The notes beneath the pieces are model-generated. The model saw only the letters and a list, made by a program, of their open reading frames with translations, was not told the DNA's origin and ran no database searches. The position numbers and the translations under genes are program-made. From AC-32 sp963746155 (lineage in GTDB: Bacteria > Actinomycetota > Thermoleophilia > Gaiellales > Gaiellaceae): a stretch of 64,000 nucleotides of DNA. The stretch covers positions 1,054,001-1,118,000 of the forward strand of contig CAVVAB010000012.1 in NCBI GenBank assembly GCA_963746155.1, read 5' to 3'. Of the stretch, positions 43,842-52,654 are shown piece by piece; position 1 is the stretch's first letter; the number at the start of each line of letters is the position of its first letter.

Positions 43842-45310
43842 GCCGAGAGATCATCGAGCTCGTCCACGAGCTCGAGCGCGACCGCGGAATCGAGGGCGAC
43901 ACGCTGATCGCTGCGCTGGAGGATGCGCTGCTCGCTGCCTACAAGAAGACGCCGGGCTCGTCCCGGCACGCCGTGGTCGAGCTCGACCGCGTCGAGGGCG
44001 ACTTCCGCGTCTACTCGATCGAGCTTCCGGCCGACATCGAGGAGCGGCTGCTCGAGGAAGCGCGCGAACGAGTGATCACGGAGCTCGAGCAGGCCGAGCT
44101 GGAGAACGGCGAGCGCTCGCACGTGCTCGTCACCGACGACGACCTCGAGATCGACTGGTCGGACGTTCCGGAGAACCAGGTCAAGCGGGCGGACGTCACC
44201 CCCGACGACTTCGGCCGCATCGCCGCACAGACGGCGAAGCAGGTGATCACGCAGCGCATCCGCGAGGCGGAGCGCCAGATCATGTACGACGAGTACGTCG
44301 ATCGAGTGACCGAAGTCGTGACCGGGATCGTCCAGCAGGCCGGCGACCGCAACAACGTCCTCGTCGACCTCGGCAAGGTCGAGGCCCTGCTGCCGCGCTC
44401 CGAGCAGGTCGACGGCGAGCGCTACGAGCAGGGCTCACGCATCAAGGCCGTCATCACGGAGGTCCGCTCCGGGACGAAGGGCCCGCAGGTGATCCTCTCG
44501 CGCCGCGACCCGGAGCTGATCCGGACGCTGTTCGAGCTCGAGGTGCCCGAGATCGCGGACGGCCTGGTCGAGATCCGCGCGGTTGCGCGGGAGCCCGGAT
44601 ACCGCTCGAAGATCGCGGTGGAGTCGCACGCCCAGGGCGTCGACCCGGTCGGCGCGTGCGTGGGGCCTCGCGGCTCGCGCGTGCGGATGGTCGTCTCCGA
44701 GCTGCGCGGCGAGAAGATCGACATCATCCCGTGGAACCCCGAGCCCGCGCGGTTCGTGGCCAAGGCGCTGTCGCCCGCGCGCGTGCGCGAGGTCTACCTC
44801 GACGACGAGGCGAAGGAAGCGACGGTCGTAACTCCCGACGACCAGCTCGCGCTGGCAATCGGCAAGGAAGGCATGAACGCCCGTCTCGCCGCTCGGCTGA
44901 CCGGCTGGAAGGTCGACATCAAGTCGGACACCGAGTTCGCGACCGAGGAGGCCGAGGCCGCGTTCGCCGGCGACGGCGAGGAGGAGGAGTTCACCGGCCG
45001 GTGCTCCGCGATCCTCTCGACGGGCAAGCGCTGCCCCAACACGGCCCTCCCCGGGTCGCGCTACTGCGGCGTTCCCGCGCACCAGGAGCTGGCGCGCAAG
45101 GAGGCCGCCGGCGAGCTCCCGGTCGAGCCCGAGCCTGCGCCCGAGGAGCCCGACGAGGCGCCCGCGGAGGAAGAGCCGGTCGCCGAGGCGGCCGAGCCCG
45201 AGCCCGAGGCCGAGACGGAGCCGGTTGCCGAGGTCGAGCCAGCCGCGGAGCCCGAGCCGGAGAAGCCGGCAGAGGAGCGCGAGGACGAGGAGGGTCCGGC
45301 CGCTGCGTGA
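43838..45310 (+). CDS. nusA: transcription factor NusA with extra C-terminal zinc-knuckle and acidic tail
   Basis: 490 residues. N-terminal RNAP-binding domain (to ~125), S1 domain (ITGIVQQAGDRNNVLVDLG-type region, ~130-205), then two KH domains with GACVGPRGSRVRMVVSELRGEKIDI and QLALAIGKEGMNARLAARLTGWKVDI. After the usual actinobacterial end (~residue 370) come Cys389, Cys399, Cys410 and His415 (GRCSAI, GKRCPN, SRYCGVPAH), a likely zinc-binding motif, then ~75 residues rich in Glu, Pro and Ala. The core controls pausing, termination and antitermination. Confidence 0.95.
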   Translation: MSREIIELVHELERDRGIEGDTLIAALEDALLAAYKKTPGSSRHAVVELDRVEGDFRVYSIELPADIEERLLEEARERVITELEQAELENGERSHVLVTDDDLEIDWSDVPENQVKRADVTPDDFGRIAAQTAKQVITQRIREAERQIMYDEYVDRVTEVVTGIVQQAGDRNNVLVDLGKVEALLPRSEQVDGERYEQGSRIKAVITEVRSGTKGPQVILSRRDPELIRTLFELEVPEIADGLVEIRAVAREPGYRSKIAVESHAQGVDPVGACVGPRGSRVRMVVSELRGEKIDIIPWNPEPARFVAKALSPARVREVYLDDEAKEATVVTPDDQLALAIGKEGMNARLAARLTGWKVDIKSDTEFATEEAEAAFAGDGEEEEFTGRCSAILSTGKRCPNTALPGSRYCGVPAHQELARKEAAGELPVEPEPAPEEPDEAPAEEEPVAEAAEPEPEAETEPVAEVEPAAEPEPEKPAEEREDEEGPAAA

Positions 45311-45555
45311 CCGTCGCGATCAGGACGTGCGCCGGCTGCGGGAGGCGGGCGCCGAAGGCCGAGCTGCTGCGGTTCGCGGCCTCGGACGGCGACCTCACGC
45401 CCTCGCCCAGGGGCACCGGCCGCGGGGTCTACACCTGCCGTCGCCTGGCGTGCTTCGAGCGCGCGGTCGAGAAGCGGGCCTTCAACCGAATCCTGAAAAC
45501 GACCGTCCGGGTCGATCCCGGGCTGGCACGGCTCTACACTGACGCCGATGGCTGA
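45307..45555 (+). CDS. ylxR: YlxR-family RNA-binding protein
   Basis: 82 residues. RTCAGCGRRAPKAELLRF and GRGVYTCRRLACFERAVEKRAFNRILK are the YlxR signature. The family binds nucleic acid and lies between nusA and infB in most Gram-positive genomes. GTG start overlaps the nusA stop (GTGA), and infB begins 8 nt before its end. Confidence 0.93.
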   Translation: MTVAIRTCAGCGRRAPKAELLRFAASDGDLTPSPRGTGRGVYTCRRLACFERAVEKRAFNRILKTTVRVDPGLARLYTDADG

Positions 45556-47512
45556 CCGTCCGAACAGACCAAACCGTCCGATCAGGCCCCGCCAGGGCGC
45601 GCCGCCGGGCGGCCGCAAGCGCCGGGTTGTGATCGACACCGGTGCGGCACGGCCGCGCGAGAACGCCCGCCAGGCCCGGGAGCGGGCAGAGGCGCGGCCG
45701 AAGACGCCGCGCGAGGTCGTCCAGCCGACCGGGCCGGTCACCGTCGAGTCGGGCGTGACCGTCAAGGACCTCTCGCAGGCCCTCGGCAAGCCGATGCCCG
45801 AGATCATCAAGATCCTGATGGCCCTCGGCGCGCCGAAGACGGCGACCCAGTCGCTCTCCGACGAGGAGGTCGAGCTGATGGCCTCCGAGACCGGCCGGGA
45901 GATCACGATCAAGCACGCGGCCGACGAGGAGATCGAGCCCGAGGTCTACGAGGACGAGGCGGCCGATCTCGAAGCACGCCCGCCGGTCGTCACGATCATG
46001 GGCCACGTCGACCACGGCAAGACGACCCTGCTCGATGCGATCCGCAAGTCGGCCGTCGTCGAGACCGAGGCGGGCGGGATCACGCAGCACATCGGCGCCT
46101 ACCAGGTGGAGCACAACAGCCGGAAGCTGACCTTCCTCGACACACCGGGGCACGAGGCGTTCACGGCCATGCGCGCCCGCGGCGCGAAGGTGACGGACAT
46201 CGCCGTGCTCGTGGTTGCAGCCGACGACGGCGTCATGCCGCAGACGCGCGAGTCGATCTCGCACGCGCGCGCGGCCGAGGTGCCGATCGTCGTCGCCGTC
46301 AACAAGGTCGACCTGCCCGACGCAAACACCGACCGCGTGCGCAACGAGCTCGCCACCGAGGGCCTCCAGCCCGAGGAGTGGGGCGGCACGACGCAGTTCT
46401 CCGAGGTCTCGGCAAAGCAGTCCGAGGGCCTCGACGACCTCCTCGAGCGCGTCCTGCTCGTCGCGGACGCCGAGCTCGAGCTGACCGCCAACCCGCACGT
46501 CGAGGCGTCGGGCCCGATCATCGAGTCACGCCTGGACGTGGGCCGCGGCCCGGCGGCGACGATGCTCGTCCACCGCGGCACGCTCCGTGTCGGGGACGCG
46601 ATCGTGGCCGGCGACGCGTGGGGCAAGGTGCGCGCCCTCTACGACTTCCACGGAGAGAAGGTCATGGACGCAGGGCCGGGCGACCCGGTCGAGATCCTCG
46701 GCTTCGACCGGCCGCCGCCCGCAGGGGAGCAGGCGCGCGTGGTCGAGAACGAGCGCCAGGCGCGCTCCTACGCCCAGGCCCGCGGAGAGCGCCTGCGCCG
46801 CGAGCAGTTCGCGCAGCGCCACACGGGTGTTTCGCTCGAGTCGCTCTACGAGCAGATCCAGGAGGGCGCGGTCCAGGACCTCAACCTCGTGCTCAAGGGA
46901 GACGTGGTCGGGTCCGTCGAGGCGGCGATCTCCGAGCTCCAGAAGATCCAGCACGCCGAGGTCCGCGTCAACGTGATCCACGAGGGTGTGGGCGGGATCA
47001 CCGAGAACGACATCATGCTCGCCTCGGCCTCGAACGCGATGGTCGTCGGCTTCAACGTCCGGCCGAACGCCGAGGCGCGCGCCCTGGCCGACCGCGAGGG
47101 CGTCGAGATCCGCACCTACCGCGTCATCTACCAGCTGACCGACGACATCGAGCAGGCCCTCGTCGGGATGCTCAAGCCGGTGCGCACCGAGGAGACGATC
47201 GGCGAGGTCGAGGTGCGGGCGCTGTTCCGCGTCTCACGCCTGGGCACGATCGCGGGCTCCTACGTCACCAACGGCACCGTTCGCCGTGGCGCGAGCGTCC
47301 GCGTCGTCCGCGACGGCACCGTCATCTACGAGACCCGCATCTCGCAGCTCAAGCGGTTCAAGGACGACGTCCGCGAGGTCGAGGAGGGGTTCGAGTGCGG
47401 CATCCTCCTCGACGGCTTCAACGACGTGAAGGAAGGCGACGTGCTCGAGGTCTACGAGACGCGCGAGGTGGAGCGCACCGACCTCGAGACGCCGGCCTCC
47501 GCGGCTACGTAG
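45548..47512 (+). CDS. infB: translation initiation factor IF-2
   Basis: 654 residues, short for an actinobacterium because the N-terminal repeat region is reduced to ~75 residues. IF2_N domain (VTVKDLSQALGKPMPEIIKILM), then the GTPase domain from ~145 with GHVDHGKTTLLDAI, DTPGHEAF, NKVD and SAK, two beta barrels and the C-terminal fMet-tRNA domain. It delivers initiator tRNA. A second promoter-like TACACT (45535-45540) lies 7 nt before the ATG, inside ylxR. It converges on the next gene with an 8-nt overlap. Confidence 0.97.
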   Translation: MADRPNRPNRPIRPRQGAPPGGRKRRVVIDTGAARPRENARQARERAEARPKTPREVVQPTGPVTVESGVTVKDLSQALGKPMPEIIKILMALGAPKTATQSLSDEEVELMASETGREITIKHAADEEIEPEVYEDEAADLEARPPVVTIMGHVDHGKTTLLDAIRKSAVVETEAGGITQHIGAYQVEHNSRKLTFLDTPGHEAFTAMRARGAKVTDIAVLVVAADDGVMPQTRESISHARAAEVPIVVAVNKVDLPDANTDRVRNELATEGLQPEEWGGTTQFSEVSAKQSEGLDDLLERVLLVADAELELTANPHVEASGPIIESRLDVGRGPAATMLVHRGTLRVGDAIVAGDAWGKVRALYDFHGEKVMDAGPGDPVEILGFDRPPPAGEQARVVENERQARSYAQARGERLRREQFAQRHTGVSLESLYEQIQEGAVQDLNLVLKGDVVGSVEAAISELQKIQHAEVRVNVIHEGVGGITENDIMLASASNAMVVGFNVRPNAEARALADREGVEIRTYRVIYQLTDDIEQALVGMLKPVRTEETIGEVEVRALFRVSRLGTIAGSYVTNGTVRRGASVRVVRDGTVIYETRISQLKRFKDDVREVEEGFECGILLDGFNDVKEGDVLEVYETREVERTDLETPASAAT

Positions 47513-48161
47513 CCATCGTCGGCGGCGCGTCCGCGGGCGTGTCGTGCTTCCAGATCAGGACGATGCTCACGACGAGCACCCACCCGAGCCAGATCAGGAT
47601 CGGGATGAACACGAACGCGACGAGCATCGTCAGCGCGACGAGGAAGCTGAGCCACGCGAGCCATTTCGGCAGCGGCCCGGCCCGGAGGCTGAGAAGTGCC
47701 GTCGCGATCACCGTCACTGCCGCGATCGTCGTTCCTCCGAACCAGAGCGTGTAGCCGAGGTCGTTCAGGATCCTGAAGGTGTTGGCATCGAGCTGGAACT
47801 TGCTCGTGTCGGAGCGCGCCATGCTGGGCGAGACGAAGAGAGCCGCAGCGGAGAACCAGAGGGTGGCGGACACGAGACCGGCCCCGAAGGCTGCGGCCGT
47901 CAGTCCGCCGGCCTTTCCCTCGGCGCGCGCGAGACGCGAGCGCAGCGCAGACAGGAACCAGACGAAGAACAGAGCACCGGCGAGGACGCAGAAGAGCGCC
48001 GCAATGTCCCGGGTGCGGTGACCGCTCTGGTTGTAGTAGTCGACGATGCTCGTGTCCGAGTCGCCGCTCCCCGGGGTGTTGTTCGTGATCACGAACGCCA
48101 CGACCCACAGCGCGACGAACACCACGCCGCTCACGGGTGACCACCGAGCCCACTTCTCCAT
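47505..48161 (-). CDS. membrane protein of unknown function
   Basis: 218 residues with six predicted helices, e.g. WSPVSGVVFVALWVVAFVI, IAALFCVLAGALFFVWFLSAL, GLVSATLWFSAAALFV and a C-terminal pair around LSFLVALTMLVAFVFIPILIWLGWVLVVSIVLIW. AAGGAGAGG sets the ATG at 48161. The layout recalls DUF4386-like proteins, but no motif confirms it. Its end overlaps infB by 8 nt. Confidence 0.65.
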   Translation of the reverse strand: MEKWARWSPVSGVVFVALWVVAFVITNNTPGSGDSDTSIVDYYNQSGHRTRDIAALFCVLAGALFFVWFLSALRSRLARAEGKAGGLTAAAFGAGLVSATLWFSAAALFVSPSMARSDTSKFQLDANTFRILNDLGYTLWFGGTTIAAVTVIATALLSLRAGPLPKWLAWLSFLVALTMLVAFVFIPILIWLGWVLVVSIVLIWKHDTPADAPPTMAT

Positions 48162-48243
48162 GTCCTCTCCTTGCTCGCAGGGTTGACGCCGGCCGGGAGC
48201 CTACGACCGCAATCGGACGGTCGGGCGGGGTCAGAATGGGCGT

Positions 48244-48543
48244 ATGGGCAGCGGGTACGTCGGGATCCTCTCGGTCGAGCTGCACTTCCCCGAGAACGGC
48301 TCGCTGAAGGGGAAGCGGAAGGAGCTGCTGTCCGTGAAGGCGCAGCTGCAGCGCCGGTTCGGCGCGTCGGTCGCGGAGGTCGACCACCACGAGCTGTGGC
48401 AGCGCTCCAGGCTGACGCTTTCGTGTGTCGCTCGCGGCCACCGCGAGCTCCAGGAGCTCCTGGACGGGGCGGAGCGCTATCTCGCCGGGCAGGCGTTCGA
48501 GCTCGGCCGAGCCGAGCGCAAGGTCGTCACCTTGGACGACTGA
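48244..48543 (+). CDS. ylxP: DUF503 family protein (YlxP-like)
   Basis: 99 residues. VGILSVELHFPENGSLKGKRKELLSVKAQLQRRFGASVAEVDHHELWQRS is the DUF503 signature (key residues L-H-F, S-L-K-x-K-R, A-E). The family sits between infB and rbfA across Gram-positive bacteria and is implicated in ribosome assembly by context. CAGAAT is 6 nt before the ATG without a Shine-Dalgarno. The C-terminal 17 nt overlap the convergent gene. Confidence 0.88.
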   Translation: MGSGYVGILSVELHFPENGSLKGKRKELLSVKAQLQRRFGASVAEVDHHELWQRSRLTLSCVARGHRELQELLDGAERYLAGQAFELGRAERKVVTLDD

Positions 48544-49769
48544 GCACCCAGAGCCCGCTGCTCAGGTCGGAGGCGAGCACGACCTTCGGCATCACGAAGA
48601 CGCCCCACACGGCGGTGCAGGTGCCGCCCGGGCAGAGCAGTCCGTGCCGGTCGCGCGCGGGCACCGGCCGGAAGCGCGTCACGTACCTGGGTTTGCCCGG
48701 GTTCTTGAGATCGAACAGCGCGACGCCCTGGCCGTACCACGAGAAATAGGCGTAGCGGCCGACGGCCTTCGGGTCGTGGACACTGTCGTCCAGCGGGAGC
48801 CCCGTGAAGGCGCCGCCTGGCCCGAGCCTGTACGGCAGCCGCACGGTCGCGAGCCTCACCGGATGCGCCGGGTCGGCGATGTTCCAGACGACCGGGCGGC
48901 CGCGGATGGTCTCGTGCGTCTCGAGCAGGACCTTCCCTCCCGACATCAGCCAGGCGGAGTGCGCGTTCCCCTGGCCCTTGGCGGTCCGGCCGAGGTAGCG
49001 CGGCTTGGCCGGGTTGGAGATGTCGAGGATCACCGTCCCGAGGTTCCAGTACGAGAGGTACGCGCGCGTCGCGGCCGCGTTCGTGATCACGGAGTGGACG
49101 AGGATCCGCTCGTCCTTGCCGGGCGGCGGGGACAGCGGGCTGCACTGGTGGAGCTCCTTGCAGGCGCTCCAGCCGCCGACCTCGACGGGTGCGTGTCGGG
49201 CGCGAGACGTCGTAGATGTGGAACCCGAACGAGCTCGGCTCGACCGAGAACTCGGCCGCGGCCTCGGCGGTGTAGACCCAGGCGTGGCCGCGCGCGGTCG
49301 CGAGCCAGATCTCGTGGGATCCGCGCGGCTCGGTCGGCACGAGCGCGAGCACGCGCGGGTGGGCCGGCCGTGTCACGTCGTAGAGGGCGAAGCCGCCGAA
49401 GCCGTTCTCGCAGGCCTGGACGCTCGTGACGGCGAGCACGCCGTCGAACCCGGAGGTGTGCACCCGCCGGACGATCGTCTTCTCGGTCCACGTGCCCGTG
49501 ATGCGCCCGAAGGTCGAGATCCTGCGCGGCTTGCGCGGGTTGGCGATGTCGTACACGCGGACGCCCTGCGCCGGGCAGTCGCTCTGGCCGCGGTGGCTGG
49601 AGAGATAGGCGAAGTGGCGCTCGCCGACGACGTCGCCGCTGTATCCGCCTGCCGGGTTGGCATGGCCGAGCACCGAGAAATGCGCAGGCTTGACCTTTCC
49701 GGCCGCCGCGTGCGCCACGGTCGCCGCCACGGCCGCCAGCACGACAGCGAGGAAGAGTCGCCGCGCCAC
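48527..49769 (-). CDS. secreted LVIVD-repeat beta-propeller protein (frameshifted)
   Basis: Signal peptide (MARRLFLAVVLAAVAATVA, cleavage near AHAAAG) followed by repeated blade motifs: VRVYDIANPRKPRRIS, FALYDVTRPAHPRVLAL, FHIYDVS, ILDISNPAKPRYLGR, VVWNIADPAHPVRLATV and VALFDLKNPGKPRYVTRF. One indel near 49183-49205 splits the gene; the second frame resumes HAPVEVGGWSACKELHQC. Such proteins form surface or periplasmic propellers with unknown ligands. Four cysteines in the second half may form disulfides. GTG start at 49769. Confidence 0.75.
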
Positions 49770-49827
49770 TGCCAGCTAGGACGCTGCGGGGCCGCCGGAG
49801 TTGGCGGGGACGCGATTCAATACGCGT

Positions 49828-50172
49828 ATGAGCGACCGCATGCGCCGCGTCAACGAAGCAGTGCGCGAGGTGATCTCCGAGGGCCTCGGCGAGCTGAAGG
49901 ACCCGCGGGTCGGGTTCGTGACCGTGACCGGCGTCGAGACCTCGCCCGACCTGCGCCAGGCAACCGTCTTCGTGAGCGTCCTCGGGACCGAGCGGAAGCG
50001 GACCGCGACCCTCGCGGGTCTCGCGGCGGCGCACGGCGTCCTGCAGGCGCGCCTGGCGCGACAGCTCCGCATGAAGCGAACCCCTCAACTGACGTTCGAG
50101 TACGATCCGACGGTCGAGCGAGGCGTCCGCATGACCCAACTGATCGATGAACTCGCCCCCAACGACGAGTGA
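49828..50172 (+). CDS. rbfA: ribosome-binding factor A
   Basis: 114 residues with MRRVNEAVREVISEGLGELKDPRVGFVTVTGVETSPDLRQATVFVSVLG, the KH-type RbfA core, and LTFEYDPTVERGVRMTQLIDEL. It acts in 16S rRNA 5'-end maturation. TTCAAT lies 6 nt before the ATG, consistent with leaderless transcription; nrnA overlaps its end by 26 nt. Confidence 0.95.
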   Translation: MSDRMRRVNEAVREVISEGLGELKDPRVGFVTVTGVETSPDLRQATVFVSVLGTERKRTATLAGLAAAHGVLQARLARQLRMKRTPQLTFEYDPTVERGVRMTQLIDELAPNDE

Positions 50173-51151
50173 CGATCTGAAGGCGGTCGCGGGCGCACTC
50201 CGCTCTCACGACCGCTTCCTCCTCGTCACCCACGAGAATCCCGACGGCGACGCCCTCGGCTCGCTGCTCGCGGCCAAGCTCGGCCTCGAGTCGCTCGGGA
50301 AGGACATCGCGATGTACCTCTCGGGCGACGCGCCGCTGCCGATGGAGTACGGCTTCCTGGCGCTCGATGACGTGATGCGCGAGCTGCCCGCCGACGCCGG
50401 CGAGCGCGTGCTGGTGGCGCTCGACTGCGCGAACCGGGAGCGGATCGGCCAGCACACGACTTTCGTCGACGACGCTCCGTTGACCGTGAACATCGACCAC
50501 CACCAGGACAACACCCGCTTCGGCGACGTGAACGTGGTCGTGGCCGACGCTTCGTCCACCAGCGAGGTGCTGCGCGACCTCCTCACCGAGCTCGATGTGA
50601 AGCTGACGCCCAAGATCGCGGAGGCGCTCTACGTCGCACTCCTCACCGACACAGGCCAGTTCGCGTACACGAACACGACGGCGAAGGCGTTCCGGCTCGC
50701 GGCGGAGTTCGTCGATGCTGGCGTCGACGTCCACCGCGTATTCCAGGTCGTCTACGAGTCGATCGAGTTCGCCAAGTTGAAGCTCCTGGCGCGGGTGCTC
50801 GAGCGGGCGCAGGTCTACGAGGGCGGGCGGCTCGTGGTCTCGTACATCCTCCGCAGCGACTTCACGGAGCTGAACGCGCCCGAGGCATACTCGGAGGGGC
50901 TGATCAACTACGTGCGCGCGGCCAAGGGCGCGGAAATGGTCGCACTGATCCGCGAGCCGCCGGGGGCCGGCCGGCCCGAACGCCGCGTGAGTCTGCGCGC
51001 GAGCACGGACGAGCTCGACGTCTCCGCCATCGCCCGCAAGTCGGGCGGGGGCGGCCACCGCCAGGCGGCGGGCTTCTCCAGCGACGCCTCGATCGAGGAG
51101 ATCACGCGGTTCATCCACGACGAGTTCGTACGTGCCGCCCCGGGCGCTTAG
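50147..51151 (+). CDS. nrnA: DHH-family phosphoesterase / oligoribonuclease NrnA
   Basis: 334 residues. DHH motifs LLVTHENPDGDALGSLLAA, VALDCAN, NIDHHQDNTRFG and the C-terminal DHHA1 motif KSGGGGHRQAAGFS are all present. NrnA degrades nanoRNA and pAp. It lies between rbfA and truB as in most Gram-positive genomes. ATG inside rbfA, GTG of truB inside its end. Confidence 0.94.
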   Translation: MNSPPTTSDDLKAVAGALRSHDRFLLVTHENPDGDALGSLLAAKLGLESLGKDIAMYLSGDAPLPMEYGFLALDDVMRELPADAGERVLVALDCANRERIGQHTTFVDDAPLTVNIDHHQDNTRFGDVNVVVADASSTSEVLRDLLTELDVKLTPKIAEALYVALLTDTGQFAYTNTTAKAFRLAAEFVDAGVDVHRVFQVVYESIEFAKLKLLARVLERAQVYEGGRLVVSYILRSDFTELNAPEAYSEGLINYVRAAKGAEMVALIREPPGAGRPERRVSLRASTDELDVSAIARKSGGGGHRQAAGFSSDASIEEITRFIHDEFVRAAPGA

Positions 51152-51791
51152 CCCGAGCGGGTTGTTCCTGATCGACAAGCCGGACGGCCCGTCGTCGTTC
51201 GCGATCGTCGCCGAGGTGCGCCGGCGCACCGGAGCGCGCACCGGCCACGCGGGGACGCTCGACCCGTTCGCGACCGGGCTACTGCTGGTCCTGTCCGGGG
51301 CGGCGACGAAGCTCGCCTCGAGCTTCGTGGGGCTGGACAAGCGCTACCTGACGGAAGTCGACCTGGCCGCACGCACCGACACCGGCGACCGGGAGGGCGA
51401 GATCGTCGAGCGCCTGGAGCCGCCGGGCGACGAGGAGCTCGAGCGGCGCGTCGCGGCGCTGCGCGGCGAGGTCGAGCTGCGGGTCCCTGCGGCCTCGGCC
51501 GTGAAGATCGGCGGCGAGCGCGCCTACCGGCTGCACCGTCGCGGCGAGGAGGTCGAGATGCCCATCCGCCGCTCGCGGGTCGACCAGCTGGAGATCCTCT
51601 CCTACGAGGACGGCGTCGCCCGGCTCGACCTCCGCGTCAGCTCCGGCACCTACGTGCGCTCGATCGCCGACGAGCTGGGTGGGCACTGCACGACGTTGCG
51701 GCGCACGGAGGTGGGGCCGTTCGACGTGGGCGAGGCCGACCCCGAGCGGCTCGTCCCGCCGGACGAGGCGCTGGCGAGGATCGGCGCGTGA
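51132..51791 (+). CDS. truB: tRNA pseudouridine-55 synthase
   Basis: 219 residues. The catalytic Asp is in TGHAGTLDPFATGLLLVLSG; KRYLTEVDLAARTDTGDREGEI and SSGTYVRSIADELG complete the TruB fold. It lacks the C-terminal PUA extension present in longer members. It modifies U55 in the T-loop. Overlaps nrnA by 20 nt and ribF by GTGA. Confidence 0.94.
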   Translation: MPPRALSPSGLFLIDKPDGPSSFAIVAEVRRRTGARTGHAGTLDPFATGLLLVLSGAATKLASSFVGLDKRYLTEVDLAARTDTGDREGEIVERLEPPGDEELERRVAALRGEVELRVPAASAVKIGGERAYRLHRRGEEVEMPIRRSRVDQLEILSYEDGVARLDLRVSSGTYVRSIADELGGHCTTLRRTEVGPFDVGEADPERLVPPDEALARIGA

Positions 51792-52654
51792 AGGTCGCAC
51801 ACAGCCCGGGCGAGCTCGAGCGGCGGCCGCGTGCCGTCGCGATCGGGACCTTCGACGGCGTCCACCTCGGCCACCGGGCCGTGCTCGCCGCTGCCCAGGC
51901 TGCGGGCCTCCTCGCGACCGCCGTCACCTTCGAGCCCCACCCGCGCATCGCGTTCGGGTACGAGGTCGAGCTGCTGACGACGCTGGAACGGCGCCTGGAG
52001 CTGATCGGCGAGGCGGGGATCCCGGAAACGCTCGTGGTCGAGTTCGACCACGCGTTCTCGCAGCAGAGCCCCGTGGAGTTCGTGGAGAGAGTCCTCAGCC
52101 CGCTCGGAGCCGAGGTCGTGCTGGCGGGGGGCAACTTCCGCTTCGGTCAGGGCCGCGCGGGCGACCTGGAGACGCTGCGCGGGCTCGGGATCGACGCTCG
52201 GGCGGTTCCCCTCGTCGAGGGCGTGTCCTCGAGCAGGATCCGCGACCTCGTGCGCGCAGGCGAGATCGAGCGCGCGGCCAGGCTTCTCGGCCGGCCGCCG
52301 GAGCTCGACGGGATGGTCGTCGCGGGCGACGCGCGCGGGGACACGCTCGGGTTCCCGACCGCGAACCTGCGGCTCCATCCGCTTCTGCTCGTGCCTGCGT
52401 ACGGGATCTATGCAGGGGCCGCGCTCGACCACCGCGCGGCGATCTCGATCGGCACCAACCCGCACTACGAAGGGACCGAGCGGCGCGTCGAGGCCCACCT
52501 GCTCGACTTCGAGGGCGATCTCTACGGCAAGCGGCTGGTCGTCCAGCTCTGGCGGCGACTGCGCGACGAGGCGCAGTTCGAGAGCGAGGAGGAGCTCGTC
52601 GCGCAGATCGCGCGCGACGTGGACGAGACGCGCGCGGTCGAGCCTCCGGCCTAG
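51788..52654 (+). CDS. ribF: bifunctional riboflavin kinase/FAD synthetase
   Basis: 288 residues. FAD synthetase half: AIGTFDGVHLGHRAVLAAA, VTFEPHPR, GGNFRFGQGRAGD and SSSRIRDLV. Kinase half: GDTLGFPTANLRLHP, YAGAALDHRAAISIGTNPHYEG. It makes FMN and FAD. It is the last gene of the rbfA operon and its TAG is shared with the convergent ggt stop through CTAG. Confidence 0.95.
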   Translation: MKVAHSPGELERRPRAVAIGTFDGVHLGHRAVLAAAQAAGLLATAVTFEPHPRIAFGYEVELLTTLERRLELIGEAGIPETLVVEFDHAFSQQSPVEFVERVLSPLGAEVVLAGGNFRFGQGRAGDLETLRGLGIDARAVPLVEGVSSSRIRDLVRAGEIERAARLLGRPPELDGMVVAGDARGDTLGFPTANLRLHPLLLVPAYGIYAGAALDHRAAISIGTNPHYEGTERRVEAHLLDFEGDLYGKRLVVQLWRRLRDEAQFESEEELVAQIARDVDETRAVEPPA

